Shown: positions 1-7,772 of the stretch, one piece after another
Position numbering within the stretch: position 1 is the stretch's first letter
How the letters are laid out: each line of letters begins with the position of its first letter
Origin: Nostocales cyanobacterium LEGE 11386
GTDB lineage: Bacteria > Cyanobacteriota > Cyanobacteriia > Cyanobacteriales > Nostocaceae
Length of the DNA stretch: 64,000 bases
Direction of reading: 5' to 3'
Assembly (NCBI GenBank): GCA_015207155.1
Contig: JADEXK010000012.1
Location: 35,893 to 99,892 of the forward strand
Made by a program: the position numbers and the translations under genes
Notes under the pieces: model-generated
Database searches by the model: none
The model's input: the letters and a program-made list of their open reading frames with translations, nothing else
Told to the model about the DNA's origin: nothing

Positions 1-1130
1 AAATTTTCTAGAGAAACTGCCTCTCGTTTAATTGCTAGCCAATATATAAGTTCTTTTTCGATTTCTGATAAACGCTCAAATTGCTGATCTAATAAATTTC
101 GTGTATCACCAAAAATTATTTTACCTAAATCAAGAAAAGCAGCAATATCACCACCAAATAACTCCCGAATTGGCTCAGAAACTAGTTTTAATGCTAAAGG
201 ATTACCTGAATAATTTTCAACTAACTTTGTCCAGTCTTGTTTAGCTCCAAACAGACCCTTATCGTTAAGAATTTCTTGCCCTTCTGTTTCTCCTAAGCCA
301 GCTAAAAATAATGTTCTCACTGGTGATGCTTCACCCTCTAAAGGCACAAATTCTTGAGGTTTTTCCCGTGAAGTCAATACTAAGCAACTTTGATGTACTT
401 CTTCTCCTACCCGTCTGAGTAGGTGACCATAACCTGCATATCCTTCTCTATATTGTCCGGCGCGATCGCCACTTTGCAAAATCGCTTCTGTATTATCTAA
501 TACTACAAGACAACGGCGATCGCGTAAATAATGAATGAACAGCGTTACTCTAGCATCTACGGTTTCTGGTAACTGCGTTTCTTTCTCATCAGATAAAAAT
601 CGAATTAAGTCTGCTAATAATTCTTTAATAGGTGGAGCGTTACGAAGACTCCGCCAAATCAAATACTGAAAATGTTCTTGTACTTCATCTGCTAATTTTA
701 CAGAAAAAGCCGTTTTGCCAATTCCCCCCATGCCCAATATTGCCACAAGTCGGCAACGATCTTGAACAATCCACTGTTTGAATAGGCAAAGTTCAGGAAC
801 TCGTCCATAAAAAACGCTGATACCGGGGGCTTGTCCCCAATCTTGGGGCTTGTGGGCTGTAGATTTAAGATTTAGCGAAGATACTTGATACTCACTAGCA
901 ATCACTTGCTGTAACTTAGTGAGCTTGCCTGGCCCACTACCACTAACTTGGAATTTTTTATAAACCTCACTTAATCTTTTGCGTACGGCTTCGGCGCTGA
1001 TACCTAATTCTTTGGCGGTTAGATTTGGTGACTTACCCTGGACAGCATGTAGTATCACCTCTAGTTCACTGCTTGACAAGCACCGTTCTTGAGCTAAGTC
1101 CAATAAAAATTGTTCGGGAACGACACTCAT
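1..1130 (-). CDS. NB-ARC ATPase with N-terminal HTH, partial (C-terminus beyond window edge)
   Basis: The first 376 codons, read from ATG at 1130 down to base 3, are open; the rest lies outside the window. Residues about 18-62 look like a LuxR/sigma-type helix-turn-helix. An NB-ARC/STAND NTPase follows, with Walker A GMGGIGKT at residues 133-140 and Walker B CLVVLDN at 207-213. The stretch between (FYGR..EL near 107, IWRSLRNAPP near 158) is typical of cyanobacterial NB-ARC proteins that end in WD40 repeats, so a WD40 C-terminus is expected but not seen. Family members are signal-transduction STAND ATPases; the input of this one is unknown. The upstream RBS is weak. A cluster of GTTAC/GTAAC words lies 145-220 bp upstream. 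Confidence 0.85.
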   Translation of the reverse strand, partial: MSVVPEQFLLDLAQERCLSSSELEVILHAVQGKSPNLTAKELGISAEAVRKRLSEVYKKFQVSGSGPGKLTKLQQVIASEYQVSSLNLKSTAHKPQDWGQAPGISVFYGRVPELCLFKQWIVQDRCRLVAILGMGGIGKTAFSVKLADEVQEHFQYLIWRSLRNAPPIKELLADLIRFLSDEKETQLPETVDARVTLFIHYLRDRRCLVVLDNTEAILQSGDRAGQYREGYAGYGHLLRRVGEEVHQSCLVLTSREKPQEFVPLEGEASPVRTLFLAGLGETEGQEILNDKGLFGAKQDWTKLVENYSGNPLALKLVSEPIRELFGGDIAAFLDLGKIIFGDTRNLLDQQFERLSEIEKELIYWLAIKREAVSLEN

Positions 1131-1274
1131 ACTCACACCACTTAAAATTCACAGCGAGACGAACTCCAATTCCCCATATTAACTCACTAGGTGAGAAAGC
1201 AATATATCAAAATTTGATGACTTAATTGCGGACTTTAACAGGTATTTTATACCTTTTTGGGTAGTTTTCTCGAT

Positions 1275-1351
1275 AAGTTACCTTGACTAAGTAACTAAGT
1301 TACTTTACAGTGAGTTTAAATCCTGAAACTTTAGTAACTTAGTAAGGTTAC
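1275..1351. promoter_or_regulatory. Clustered GTTAC/GTAAC dyads upstream of the NB-ARC gene
   Basis: In the 578-bp gap 1131-1708, a near-perfect 17-bp palindrome AAGTAACTAAGTTACTT lies at 1289-1305. Further GTTAC/GTAAC half-sites occur at 1277, 1333 and 1347. This layout suits a dimeric regulator, possibly one controlling the NB-ARC gene. The 14-mer TTGACTAAGTAACT (1283-1296) recurs in opposite orientation at 23977-23990, so a dispersed repeat is equally possible. I see nothing else definite in this gap. Confidence 0.3.
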
Positions 1352-1708
1352 GGTTAATTTAAACAAGAGTTTGTGGTTAAGCATGTGAGGCTAAGACTGG
1401 AACTATTCATGATCCGTAGGTATTAAAGTTTAGGGATTGATGCGCGGAGTTTGTGTTTTGCGCCATTACGCGCATGAAGCACCTAAGTTCGATGTCCAAA
1501 TTAACCTGGCAATTTATCTAAAACAATCATTTCCATCATCTGTAAATAAAAACCACTGTTGGTGAGCATTTCACCTTTCATGAGGTTTAACCGAACTGCT
1601 GTGTACCTAGACTGGCGGGGAGTAACGCTGTTGGTATTTGCTCCTTATTTAGAGTAGTCGGGAGTACGCTTGCGCCTTAGATTTAACTCTCAAAACAGGA
1701 CAAAAAAT

Positions 1709-1948
1709 ATGAATTTCAATTTCAACAATGACCACAATTTACTGTTTAAGTGGGCTTGTAGGGGACTCAAGTATTTTCTGCTAACTTTGCTGGGTTTTGC
1801 GATCGCTTTTGTGATCTCTCAAATTTTTGGCGCTGTCTCCATCGTGGGGATACTGTTATCTCCCACGCTATGGATCTGGATTGTTCGGATAGCGGTTTCT
1901 CTGTTGTGTATGTTTGCGATCGCCATCATGCTTGAATCTTGGGGTTAA
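1709..1948 (+). CDS. Small two-helix membrane protein, function unknown
   Basis: 79 residues from ATG 1709, which has AGGA about 8 bp upstream; an in-frame TTG at 1670 has no such site. Two hydrophobic segments (about residues 18-40 and 44-75) are separated by a short polar turn, so it is probably an integral membrane protein. I recognise no family. HIP1-type GCGATCGC sites in the coding sequence match host codon use. A second small membrane-associated ORF follows by 111 bp on the same strand. Confidence 0.5.
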   Translation: MNFNFNNDHNLLFKWACRGLKYFLLTLLGFAIAFVISQIFGAVSIVGILLSPTLWIWIVRIAVSLLCMFAIAIMLESWG

Positions 1949-2059
1949 TTTTACCCTTTTTATTAACACCCAGCTTGTGATTACATACTCACGCCGAAAT
2001 TCAATTAATTGCTTTTAGCTATTTTTTTAGCTATGAGCCTCACACAAAGGGATTATATC

Positions 2060-2281
2060 ATGTCAAACCACAAAAGTAGCGGCTCTAGAAAAGAAACACT
2101 TGCACCAATTTTAGTCATATTAGTTGCGGGGTCGATTTCTTTGGCGATCGTCAATAAAGATAATCATCCTGCATATTTTGACATTGTAAAAATAGCGATG
2201 GCTTATAGCTTTGGTTCGTTTCAGTCCCAAAGGACAATTAAACAGTCTGATCATCAAGCAGATGATGTAGATCAAGAATAG
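2060..2281 (+). CDS. Small protein with hydrophobic segments, function unknown
   Basis: 73 residues from ATG 2060, chosen because AAAGGGA lies just upstream; a TTG at 2009 would add 17 residues but lacks an RBS. A hydrophobic stretch at about residues 14-30 (APILVILVAGSISLAIV) and a weaker one at about 40-52 are followed by an acidic polar tail (DDVDQE). It may be membrane-anchored. The two-helix layout is faintly holin-like, but no phage genes are nearby and I assign no function. Confidence 0.5.
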   Translation: MSNHKSSGSRKETLAPILVILVAGSISLAIVNKDNHPAYFDIVKIAMAYSFGSFQSQRTIKQSDHQADDVDQE

Positions 2282-2343
2282 GTCTACTAGCTATCAAAAT
2301 AAAAGGTGAGTTGGACTGGTGCGATCGCTTCTAAAATAGAAGG

Positions 2344-3144
2344 ATGCTATCCACTCCCACTCAACTATTACGACTATCGCAAGGGCATCTTAATTTACTA
2401 GAAGCATGTCCGCGTAAATTTCAACACACTTACTTAGAACAACTCAATTCACCCTCAGATCCAGAACATGAGGAATATCAAGCCTTAGGTAGTCGCTTTC
2501 ACTTGCTGATGCAACAGCGAGAAATGGGTTTACCAATTGATAGTTTCCTGCAAGCGGATGCCCAACTGCAAAGCTGGATGTCAGCTTTTGCTAATGCAGC
2601 ACCGGAAATTTTAACGCCTGCAAGCAATAACCAAATTTTCCGTGAAAGTGAACATTACCGCACACTGCAACTTCAAGGTTATTTGCTGACAGTTGTCTAT
2701 GATTTATTAATTGCAGATAACCAGCAAGCACAAATTCTCGACTGGAAAACTTATCCCCAACCACCAAATCCCAAGAAGTTAGAACAGAACTGGCAAACAC
2801 GTCTTTATATGTATGTATTAGCTGAAACTAGCGCCTACTTGCCAGCAAATATTTCTATGACTTATTGGTTTGTTCAGTCTCCAGGTAAACCGCAAAATAT
2901 TAAATTTAGCTACAATGCTACTAAGCACCAACAAATAGCAAAGAAACTTAATCAACTGTTAAGTCAGTTAACTAATTGGCTGGAAATTTACCAAGAGAAT
3001 GAGTTATTTCCGCAAGTGTCAGAGAATAGTAAAACCTGTGATTATTGTCAATTTGCAATCAGGTGTCAACGTATCCCAGCTAATGAAGAAAAGGTAAAAA
3101 ACTCCTTACCCGATTTTGCTAATATTCAAGAAGTATCACTTTGA
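2344..3144 (+). CDS. PD-(D/E)XK nuclease family protein with Fe-S cysteines (RecB/Cas4-like)
   Basis: 266 residues, ATG 2344 with AGAAGG upstream. The core of a RecB-type nuclease is visible: GSRFH near residue 50, D120 after the first beta strand, and D133-W-K135 as the D-x-K catalytic pair. C22 near the N-terminus pairs with a C-terminal C232-x2-C235-x5-C241 cluster, the layout that binds a 4Fe-4S cluster in Cas4 and AddB nucleases. The likely activity is metal-dependent DNA cleavage, probably exonuclease. It is not a CRISPR gene by context: there is no array or other cas gene here. The partner and biological role are unknown. Confidence 0.75.
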   Translation: MLSTPTQLLRLSQGHLNLLEACPRKFQHTYLEQLNSPSDPEHEEYQALGSRFHLLMQQREMGLPIDSFLQADAQLQSWMSAFANAAPEILTPASNNQIFRESEHYRTLQLQGYLLTVVYDLLIADNQQAQILDWKTYPQPPNPKKLEQNWQTRLYMYVLAETSAYLPANISMTYWFVQSPGKPQNIKFSYNATKHQQIAKKLNQLLSQLTNWLEIYQENELFPQVSENSKTCDYCQFAIRCQRIPANEEKVKNSLPDFANIQEVSL

Positions 3145-3297
3145 ATATATGTATTTTTTTACTTTGATAAATAGGATTTACTGACAATCTTTTTTTCACA
3201 AATATAATTTTTATCGTGCGTGTAGTGTGCATGAGACCATACCGCAAAGCTGCCAATATAAGAGAGGAGCTTTCAATGATTTGGGACTTTTATAGTT

Positions 3298-3449
3298 CAT
3301 ATGATGTCCACCAAATTACCCATAATAAAAATTTTGTAGTGGGGGCTACTCTGCAAGAACCGCTACGCGTCTACATTCCCTCAATCCAGGACTAAAGTCC
3401 TGACTACGAGGAAACATTTTTTATTTAGTTTAATTAACCGTAAATTATC
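3298..3449. repeat. MITE-like dispersed repeat, copy 1 (partner at 43807-43937)
   Basis: This lies within the 352-bp gap 3145-3496. It shares three blocks with 43807-43937: CCAAATTA[C/T]CCATAAT near the left end, AGGACTAAAGTCCTGACTAC in the middle, and CATTTTTTATTTAGTTT then ATTAACCG near the right end. The left end reads TCATATGATGTCC; the right terminus is degraded here. About 35 bp not found in the other copy (GGGCTACT to CTACATTCCC) separate the blocks. There is no coding capacity, so it is probably a non-autonomous element. Confidence 0.55.
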
Positions 3450-3496
3450 TCAGATTCTTTCAGGATTAACTGCAAATTATTACAACTTAAATAGCT

Positions 3497-4126
3497 ATGA
3501 CAAACTTTGATAAAACTGACTTAATTTATGTCCGTGAATTAGGAATTGATGATATTTCTCCTGTTTACCACTTGGGAGAACAGCTATTTACTAGCGATTT
3601 ATATCCTTATTTATACCGCACTTGGGATGAATGGGAGGTGATTGGACTTTATAATACAGATCCAGAATATTGCCTTGTGGCTGAAACAGATGGTGAACTA
3701 GCAGGTTTTATTTTAGGAACTATTATTACTAAAGCATCTTGGACTTATGGTTACATTTTGTGGTTAGCTGTTAATCCTCAGTTTCAACGTCGGGGCGTAG
3801 CAGATAAGTTGGTTGATAAAGTAGTCGCCCGCATGATTGAAGATGGCGCAAGGTTTATGTTAGTAGACACTGATCCCACCAATACCCCAGCATTAAAGTT
3901 TTTCAACCGGAAAGGCTTTGGTAATATTCGTCAGCATATTTTCTTATCGATGAATTTAAGCAAGCATGAACATTATGGCAGACTGATTGATTACGAACAC
4001 CAAAAGGCTGAAAGAGCAGGTTATAGACGAACTCGTCCAGCAATTCGCGCCCGCAAACCTGATGGGATTGCGAATGAAGTCCTCCTTAATCCCCTAGTAG
4101 GTGAAAATCAAACAACTGATGAATAA
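3497..4126 (+). CDS. GNAT family N-acetyltransferase (RimI-like)
   Basis: 209 residues, ATG 3497. The acetyl-CoA-binding signature QRRGVADKLVDKV (motif A) lies near residue 97 after an LAVNP strand, followed by the NTPALKFFNRKGF helix-loop typical of RimI-type enzymes. A basic C-terminal extension of about 45 residues (RAGYRRTRPAIRARKP) follows the GNAT core. It probably transfers an acyl group from acyl-CoA to a protein or small-molecule amine; the substrate is unknown. recJ starts 27 bp downstream on the same strand, so the two are probably co-transcribed. Confidence 0.75.
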   Translation: MTNFDKTDLIYVRELGIDDISPVYHLGEQLFTSDLYPYLYRTWDEWEVIGLYNTDPEYCLVAETDGELAGFILGTIITKASWTYGYILWLAVNPQFQRRGVADKLVDKVVARMIEDGARFMLVDTDPTNTPALKFFNRKGFGNIRQHIFLSMNLSKHEHYGRLIDYEHQKAERAGYRRTRPAIRARKPDGIANEVLLNPLVGENQTTDE

Positions 4127-4153
4127 ACTTTATTAAAATTAAGTTTTCCAGAA

Positions 4154-6511
4154 ATGCAGTGGATTCTAGCAACAACTGAACAACCACCAGACTGGTTTAT
4201 CCAAGCAGTGAAAGAGTATACACCCGCATCTAGTGGATTATATGCAGCACAATTATTATGGCAACGGGGAATTAAGGATGATCAACAATTAGCAGCTTTT
4301 ACTAATCATCAAGCTTATCAACCAGCCAATCCCTTTGAGTTTGGACAAGAAATGCATTTAGCAATGGAACGGTTGCAAAAAGCCCGTCATGCTGGTGAAA
4401 AAATTGCTATTTGGGGAGACTTTGATGCTGATGGTATTACTGCTACTGCTGTTTTGTGGGATGGGCTAGGACAGTTTTTTAACCAAAAAAACCAATTAAT
4501 TTACTATATTCCTAATCGCCTCACAGAATCCCACGGACTTAATTATCCAGGAATTGATAACTTAAAAAAACAAGATTGTCAGTTAATTATTACTTGCGAT
4601 ACAGGCAGCACCAATATTCAGGAAATTATCTATGCTCAACAGTTAGGTATAGATGTCATAGTTACAGACCACCACACCTTACCAGAAGAACGCCCACCAG
4701 TTACAGCAATTATTAATCCCCGGTATTTACCAAGCGAACATCAATTATTTTATCTTTCTGGGGTAGCAGTAGCTTACAAATTGGTAGAAGCTCTTTATCA
4801 AACTCTACCTAATATCCCCAAAAATCCATTAACAGATTTATTAGATTTAGTTGCAGTAGGATTAATTGCTGATTTAGTGCAGCTAAGTGGAGATTGTCGC
4901 TACTTGGCACAATTGGGAATTCAACGACTGCAAGCAGATTTTCAGCAACCAGTGGCAGCACGACGACGGCCAGGGGTAGGGCGATTATTAGAATTATGCC
5001 AGAAAAATGGCGATCGCCCCACAGATATTTCCTTTGGTTTAGGGCCAAGAATTAATGCTGTCAGCCGCATCCAAGGCGATGCCAGCTTTTGCGTAGAGTT
5101 ATTAACAAGCCGTGATGTCAAATATTGCCATCAACTAGCCGAAGTTACAGAACTTGCCAACGCCCGCCGCAAGTCTTTACAAAAAGATGTACAAGCCCAA
5201 GTAACAAACAAACTCTCCCAGTTAGACTTATCAACCACCAGCGTCATCGTCCTAGAAGATCCCCAATGGCCCGCAGGTGTTTTGGGTTTAGTCGCTGGAC
5301 AAGTAGCCCAAGAAACAGGCCGCCCCACAATTTTGTTGAGTACAGAAGGAAATGGGGAAAATTCCGCCCCTACTACCCTAGCCCGTGGTTCCGCCCGTTC
5401 TGTGAATTCGGTCGATTTATACCAATTAGTCAAAGAACAAGCACATTTGTTACATAGCTTTGGCGGACATCCTTTTGCCGCAGGCTTGAGTTTATTAGTG
5501 GAAAATATTCCTTTATTTACAGCCGCCATTAATCAGCAGTTGCGGCAATCTTTAGGCGGAACAACTCTCACGCCAACTGTGCAAGCTGATTTGACAGTAA
5601 CAGTTGCAGACTTGGGAAAAGAGTTATTTTTAGAACTAAAACTACTAGAACCTTGTGGAATGGGAAACCCTGTCCCGAAACTGCTAATTCAAAATTGCTG
5701 GTTTGAAAATGCTTGGCATCGCAATCAGCAGGATTGGCAAGGAAAAAAGGTACAGTACATTAAAACCGAGTTTGACATTCGAGATGATTCTACTAAAAGT
5801 CCTTTTCCGGGTATTTGGTGGGGACATTATAAAGATGATTTGCCCTTAGGTAAATGTGATTGCATCGCAGAACTGGACTATAACACCTGCAAAAAACGCT
5901 ATGAAATCAGACTAATTGCCGTGCGTCCTGCTGCTAACTCAGAACTGGGCACTCAAAACACACCACTTGTATCAGACTGGCGCGACTTTCCCACTAAAAA
6001 AGACTCAGAACTCAGCACTCCCCTTCAACTTCGTTCAGGGCAAGCGCACTCAGAACTTTTAGTTGAAGATTGTCCCAGAAGTTGGGATGATTTACGTATA
6101 TGGTTACGGCGATCGCTCTACAATAATCAACAATTAGCCCTTGCTTGGTCTAAACCCAATCATCAACCACCAAGCCAAATTTGGCTAACCTTAGTTGGTA
6201 TTGCCAAATATCTCAGTCGAACAAATCAATCAGTCACCCGCGTCCAACTTTTAAAGAAACTCGGCATTCGTGATCAAACCTTATTTTCAGGAATCCAAGC
6301 TTTAAAATGTTTGGGATTCACAGTTAAATCACAAGACCATGATTTACAAATTAGTTGGCATCCCAGCGTCACAGCAGCAACCGTTACCGATGCAGCCATA
6401 GCCAAATTTTTAGCTGCCATCAGCGAAGAACAATTTCAGCAAAATTATTTTGCCGAAGTACCTCTTTCTACTATTTTGACAATGATTAATAGTCATATTA
6501 ATTCTTTGTAA
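4154..6511 (+). CDS. recJ: Single-stranded-DNA-specific exonuclease RecJ
   Basis: 785 residues, ATG 4154. The DHH phosphoesterase motifs are intact: DFDADG at 89-94 (motif I), CDTGS near 148 (motif II) and TDHH at 171-174 (motif III). DHHA1-type glycine-rich residues (SFGGHPFAAG) lie near 435. RecJ degrades ssDNA 5' to 3' in recombination and mismatch/base-excision repair. The C-terminal 200 residues are the cyanobacterial extension. Residues about 594-636 are low-complexity and unlike the surrounding protein because a dispersed DNA repeat is translated in frame there (6011-6053). All catalytic motifs precede this insert, so activity is probably kept. Confidence 0.92.
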   Translation: MQWILATTEQPPDWFIQAVKEYTPASSGLYAAQLLWQRGIKDDQQLAAFTNHQAYQPANPFEFGQEMHLAMERLQKARHAGEKIAIWGDFDADGITATAVLWDGLGQFFNQKNQLIYYIPNRLTESHGLNYPGIDNLKKQDCQLIITCDTGSTNIQEIIYAQQLGIDVIVTDHHTLPEERPPVTAIINPRYLPSEHQLFYLSGVAVAYKLVEALYQTLPNIPKNPLTDLLDLVAVGLIADLVQLSGDCRYLAQLGIQRLQADFQQPVAARRRPGVGRLLELCQKNGDRPTDISFGLGPRINAVSRIQGDASFCVELLTSRDVKYCHQLAEVTELANARRKSLQKDVQAQVTNKLSQLDLSTTSVIVLEDPQWPAGVLGLVAGQVAQETGRPTILLSTEGNGENSAPTTLARGSARSVNSVDLYQLVKEQAHLLHSFGGHPFAAGLSLLVENIPLFTAAINQQLRQSLGGTTLTPTVQADLTVTVADLGKELFLELKLLEPCGMGNPVPKLLIQNCWFENAWHRNQQDWQGKKVQYIKTEFDIRDDSTKSPFPGIWWGHYKDDLPLGKCDCIAELDYNTCKKRYEIRLIAVRPAANSELGTQNTPLVSDWRDFPTKKDSELSTPLQLRSGQAHSELLVEDCPRSWDDLRIWLRRSLYNNQQLALAWSKPNHQPPSQIWLTLVGIAKYLSRTNQSVTRVQLLKKLGIRDQTLFSGIQALKCLGFTVKSQDHDLQISWHPSVTAATVTDAAIAKFLAAISEEQFQQNYFAEVPLSTILTMINSHINSL
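6011..6053. repeat. Intergenic-type repeat inserted in frame within recJ
   Basis: These 43 bp match 43006-43048 with two mismatches and match the reverse strand near 63014-63062 closely. The unit is a CTCAGCACT heptamer-type edge followed by CCCTTCGACTTCGCTCAGGG-like sequence. Flanking recJ sequence (5937-5956 and 6051-6057) also has CTCAGAACT/GGCACTCA words of the same heptamer family, so the whole foreign stretch may span about 5937-6060. Both other copies are intergenic. Confidence 0.8.
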
Positions 6512-6552
6512 TAACTAGCTGAATAATTGAGGGAAATGTTTTTAGGACTTAC

Positions 6553-6640
6553 GCAAAATACTTCACTTCGACAAGAGTTCGGCGAAGGATCACTCGAGCC
6601 GCTCAGTGACCACTCTAACTCTCATTCCTCCGTGTTCTCT
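6553..6640. repeat. Dispersed repeat downstream of recJ
   Basis: The sequence CACTTCGACAAGAG, then CTCAGTGACCACTC, resembles the CACTTCGACAAGGCTCAGTGACC module at 10959, 37499 and 37564. It lies in the gap between recJ and the converging tyrA gene and has no coding capacity. Confidence 0.5.
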
Positions 6641-6747
6641 GTGCCTCTGCGGTATGATTACTCCGTAACTTGTGCCTAAGTCCTAATTTTTTAGGGCGAT
6701 CGCTAATTGCTTATTAACGAGAAAACTAGCGATCGCCTAACTTAAAA

Positions 6748-7587
6748 CTACTCCACAAAATTGGGTCTAGCCTTACCAGTTGACTGTAACTTTAACTCTA
6801 AAGCTGCCCAATCTTCCTGTGCAATTAAATTAATTAATTCATCAATATTTTGGCGATATTGTTGTAATGAACTCAGCAATGCTTGGCGATTATACTGCGC
6901 CATCATCACGCCTAATTCTGGATTGCCACCACCGACACGGCTGGTATCACGAAACCCAGAACTAGCTAAATTTTGGGCTAATTGCAAAACTGTGGGGTCA
7001 GTTTCACCCATGCAAGCAGCAATCAACGCTGCACTGACCATCACAGGTAAATGAGAAATCCAACTCACAGCCCGGTCATGTTGTTCTGGCTGACAATAAT
7101 AGAGATTAGCACCAAGCGATCGCACAATTTTCTCTACCACTGCAATTACTGTCTTTGGCGTTGTCTCATCTGGTGTCAGTACATAAGGTCTATCCACAAA
7201 TAAATTCTTTTGGGCAGCTTCTATGCCACTATCTGCTGTCCCTGCCATTGGATGACCACCAATGAAATTTGACCACAAAGGAGAAATTGCCTTAACTATA
7301 GGTGCTTTTACTGAACCAACATCAGTCACCACCGTAGTAGTAGGCAAATGATCAATCAGCTGCTGTAATTGGGGAACAATAAGCGCGATAGGTGTACAAA
7401 TAAATACAACCTCTGCGGCTGCTAATAAACTCATGTCCACAGATGCCTCATCTACACTACCTAAAGCGATCGCTTTTTCACAGGTAGATTGTCGGCGGCT
7501 GACTCCCAAAACATGATGTCCTTGCGATCGCAAATCGTAACCCAAGGAACCACCTATCAATCCGAGTCCTAAAATACCAATTTTCAT
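6748..7587 (-). CDS. tyrA: Prephenate/arogenate dehydrogenase
   Basis: 279 residues, start ATG 7587. The N-terminal dinucleotide-binding fold reads GLGLIGGSLG at residues 6-15, followed by an arginine-rich VSRR loop near 30 that suggests NADP(H) preference. GGHPMAGT near 112 and SHLPVMVSAAL near 178 are conserved TyrA motifs. The length fits the cyanobacterial arogenate dehydrogenase, the last step of tyrosine synthesis. There is no chorismate mutase or ACT domain. It converges with recJ. DAHP synthase of the same aromatic pathway is 3.5 kb away but separately transcribed. Confidence 0.9.
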   Translation of the reverse strand: MKIGILGLGLIGGSLGYDLRSQGHHVLGVSRRQSTCEKAIALGSVDEASVDMSLLAAAEVVFICTPIALIVPQLQQLIDHLPTTTVVTDVGSVKAPIVKAISPLWSNFIGGHPMAGTADSGIEAAQKNLFVDRPYVLTPDETTPKTVIAVVEKIVRSLGANLYYCQPEQHDRAVSWISHLPVMVSAALIAACMGETDPTVLQLAQNLASSGFRDTSRVGGGNPELGVMMAQYNRQALLSSLQQYRQNIDELINLIAQEDWAALELKLQSTGKARPNFVE

Positions 7588-7649
7588 TTTTGATTTTGAC
7601 AGTTTATCTATTACTTATTTTCTGCATACTTTATTAACTACTACACTTG

Positions 7650-7733
7650 GTAAGTGCCTAAACATAATTAATTACACACATTGTTTTTCTGTTCCCTATT
7701 CCCTATCTCCTGTTCCCTATCTCCACGAATAAA
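7650..7733. repeat. STRR-containing dispersed repeat, copy 1
   Basis: AAGTGCCTAAACA, an AT-rich middle, CATTGTTTTTCT, then TTCCCTA heptamers ending in CTCCACGA. The same order recurs at 23843-23912. It lies between tyrA and the divergent pentapeptide gene and may overlap the promoters of both. Confidence 0.6.
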
Positions 7734-7772
7734 TTTAATTTTGCCCAACTACTTATATGAGGGGTAGCATTC

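Noticed and set aside
2344..3144. Annotation of the nuclease as CRISPR Cas4
   Set aside because: No cas genes or array in the window; the shared Fe-S nuclease architecture alone does not make it Cas4.
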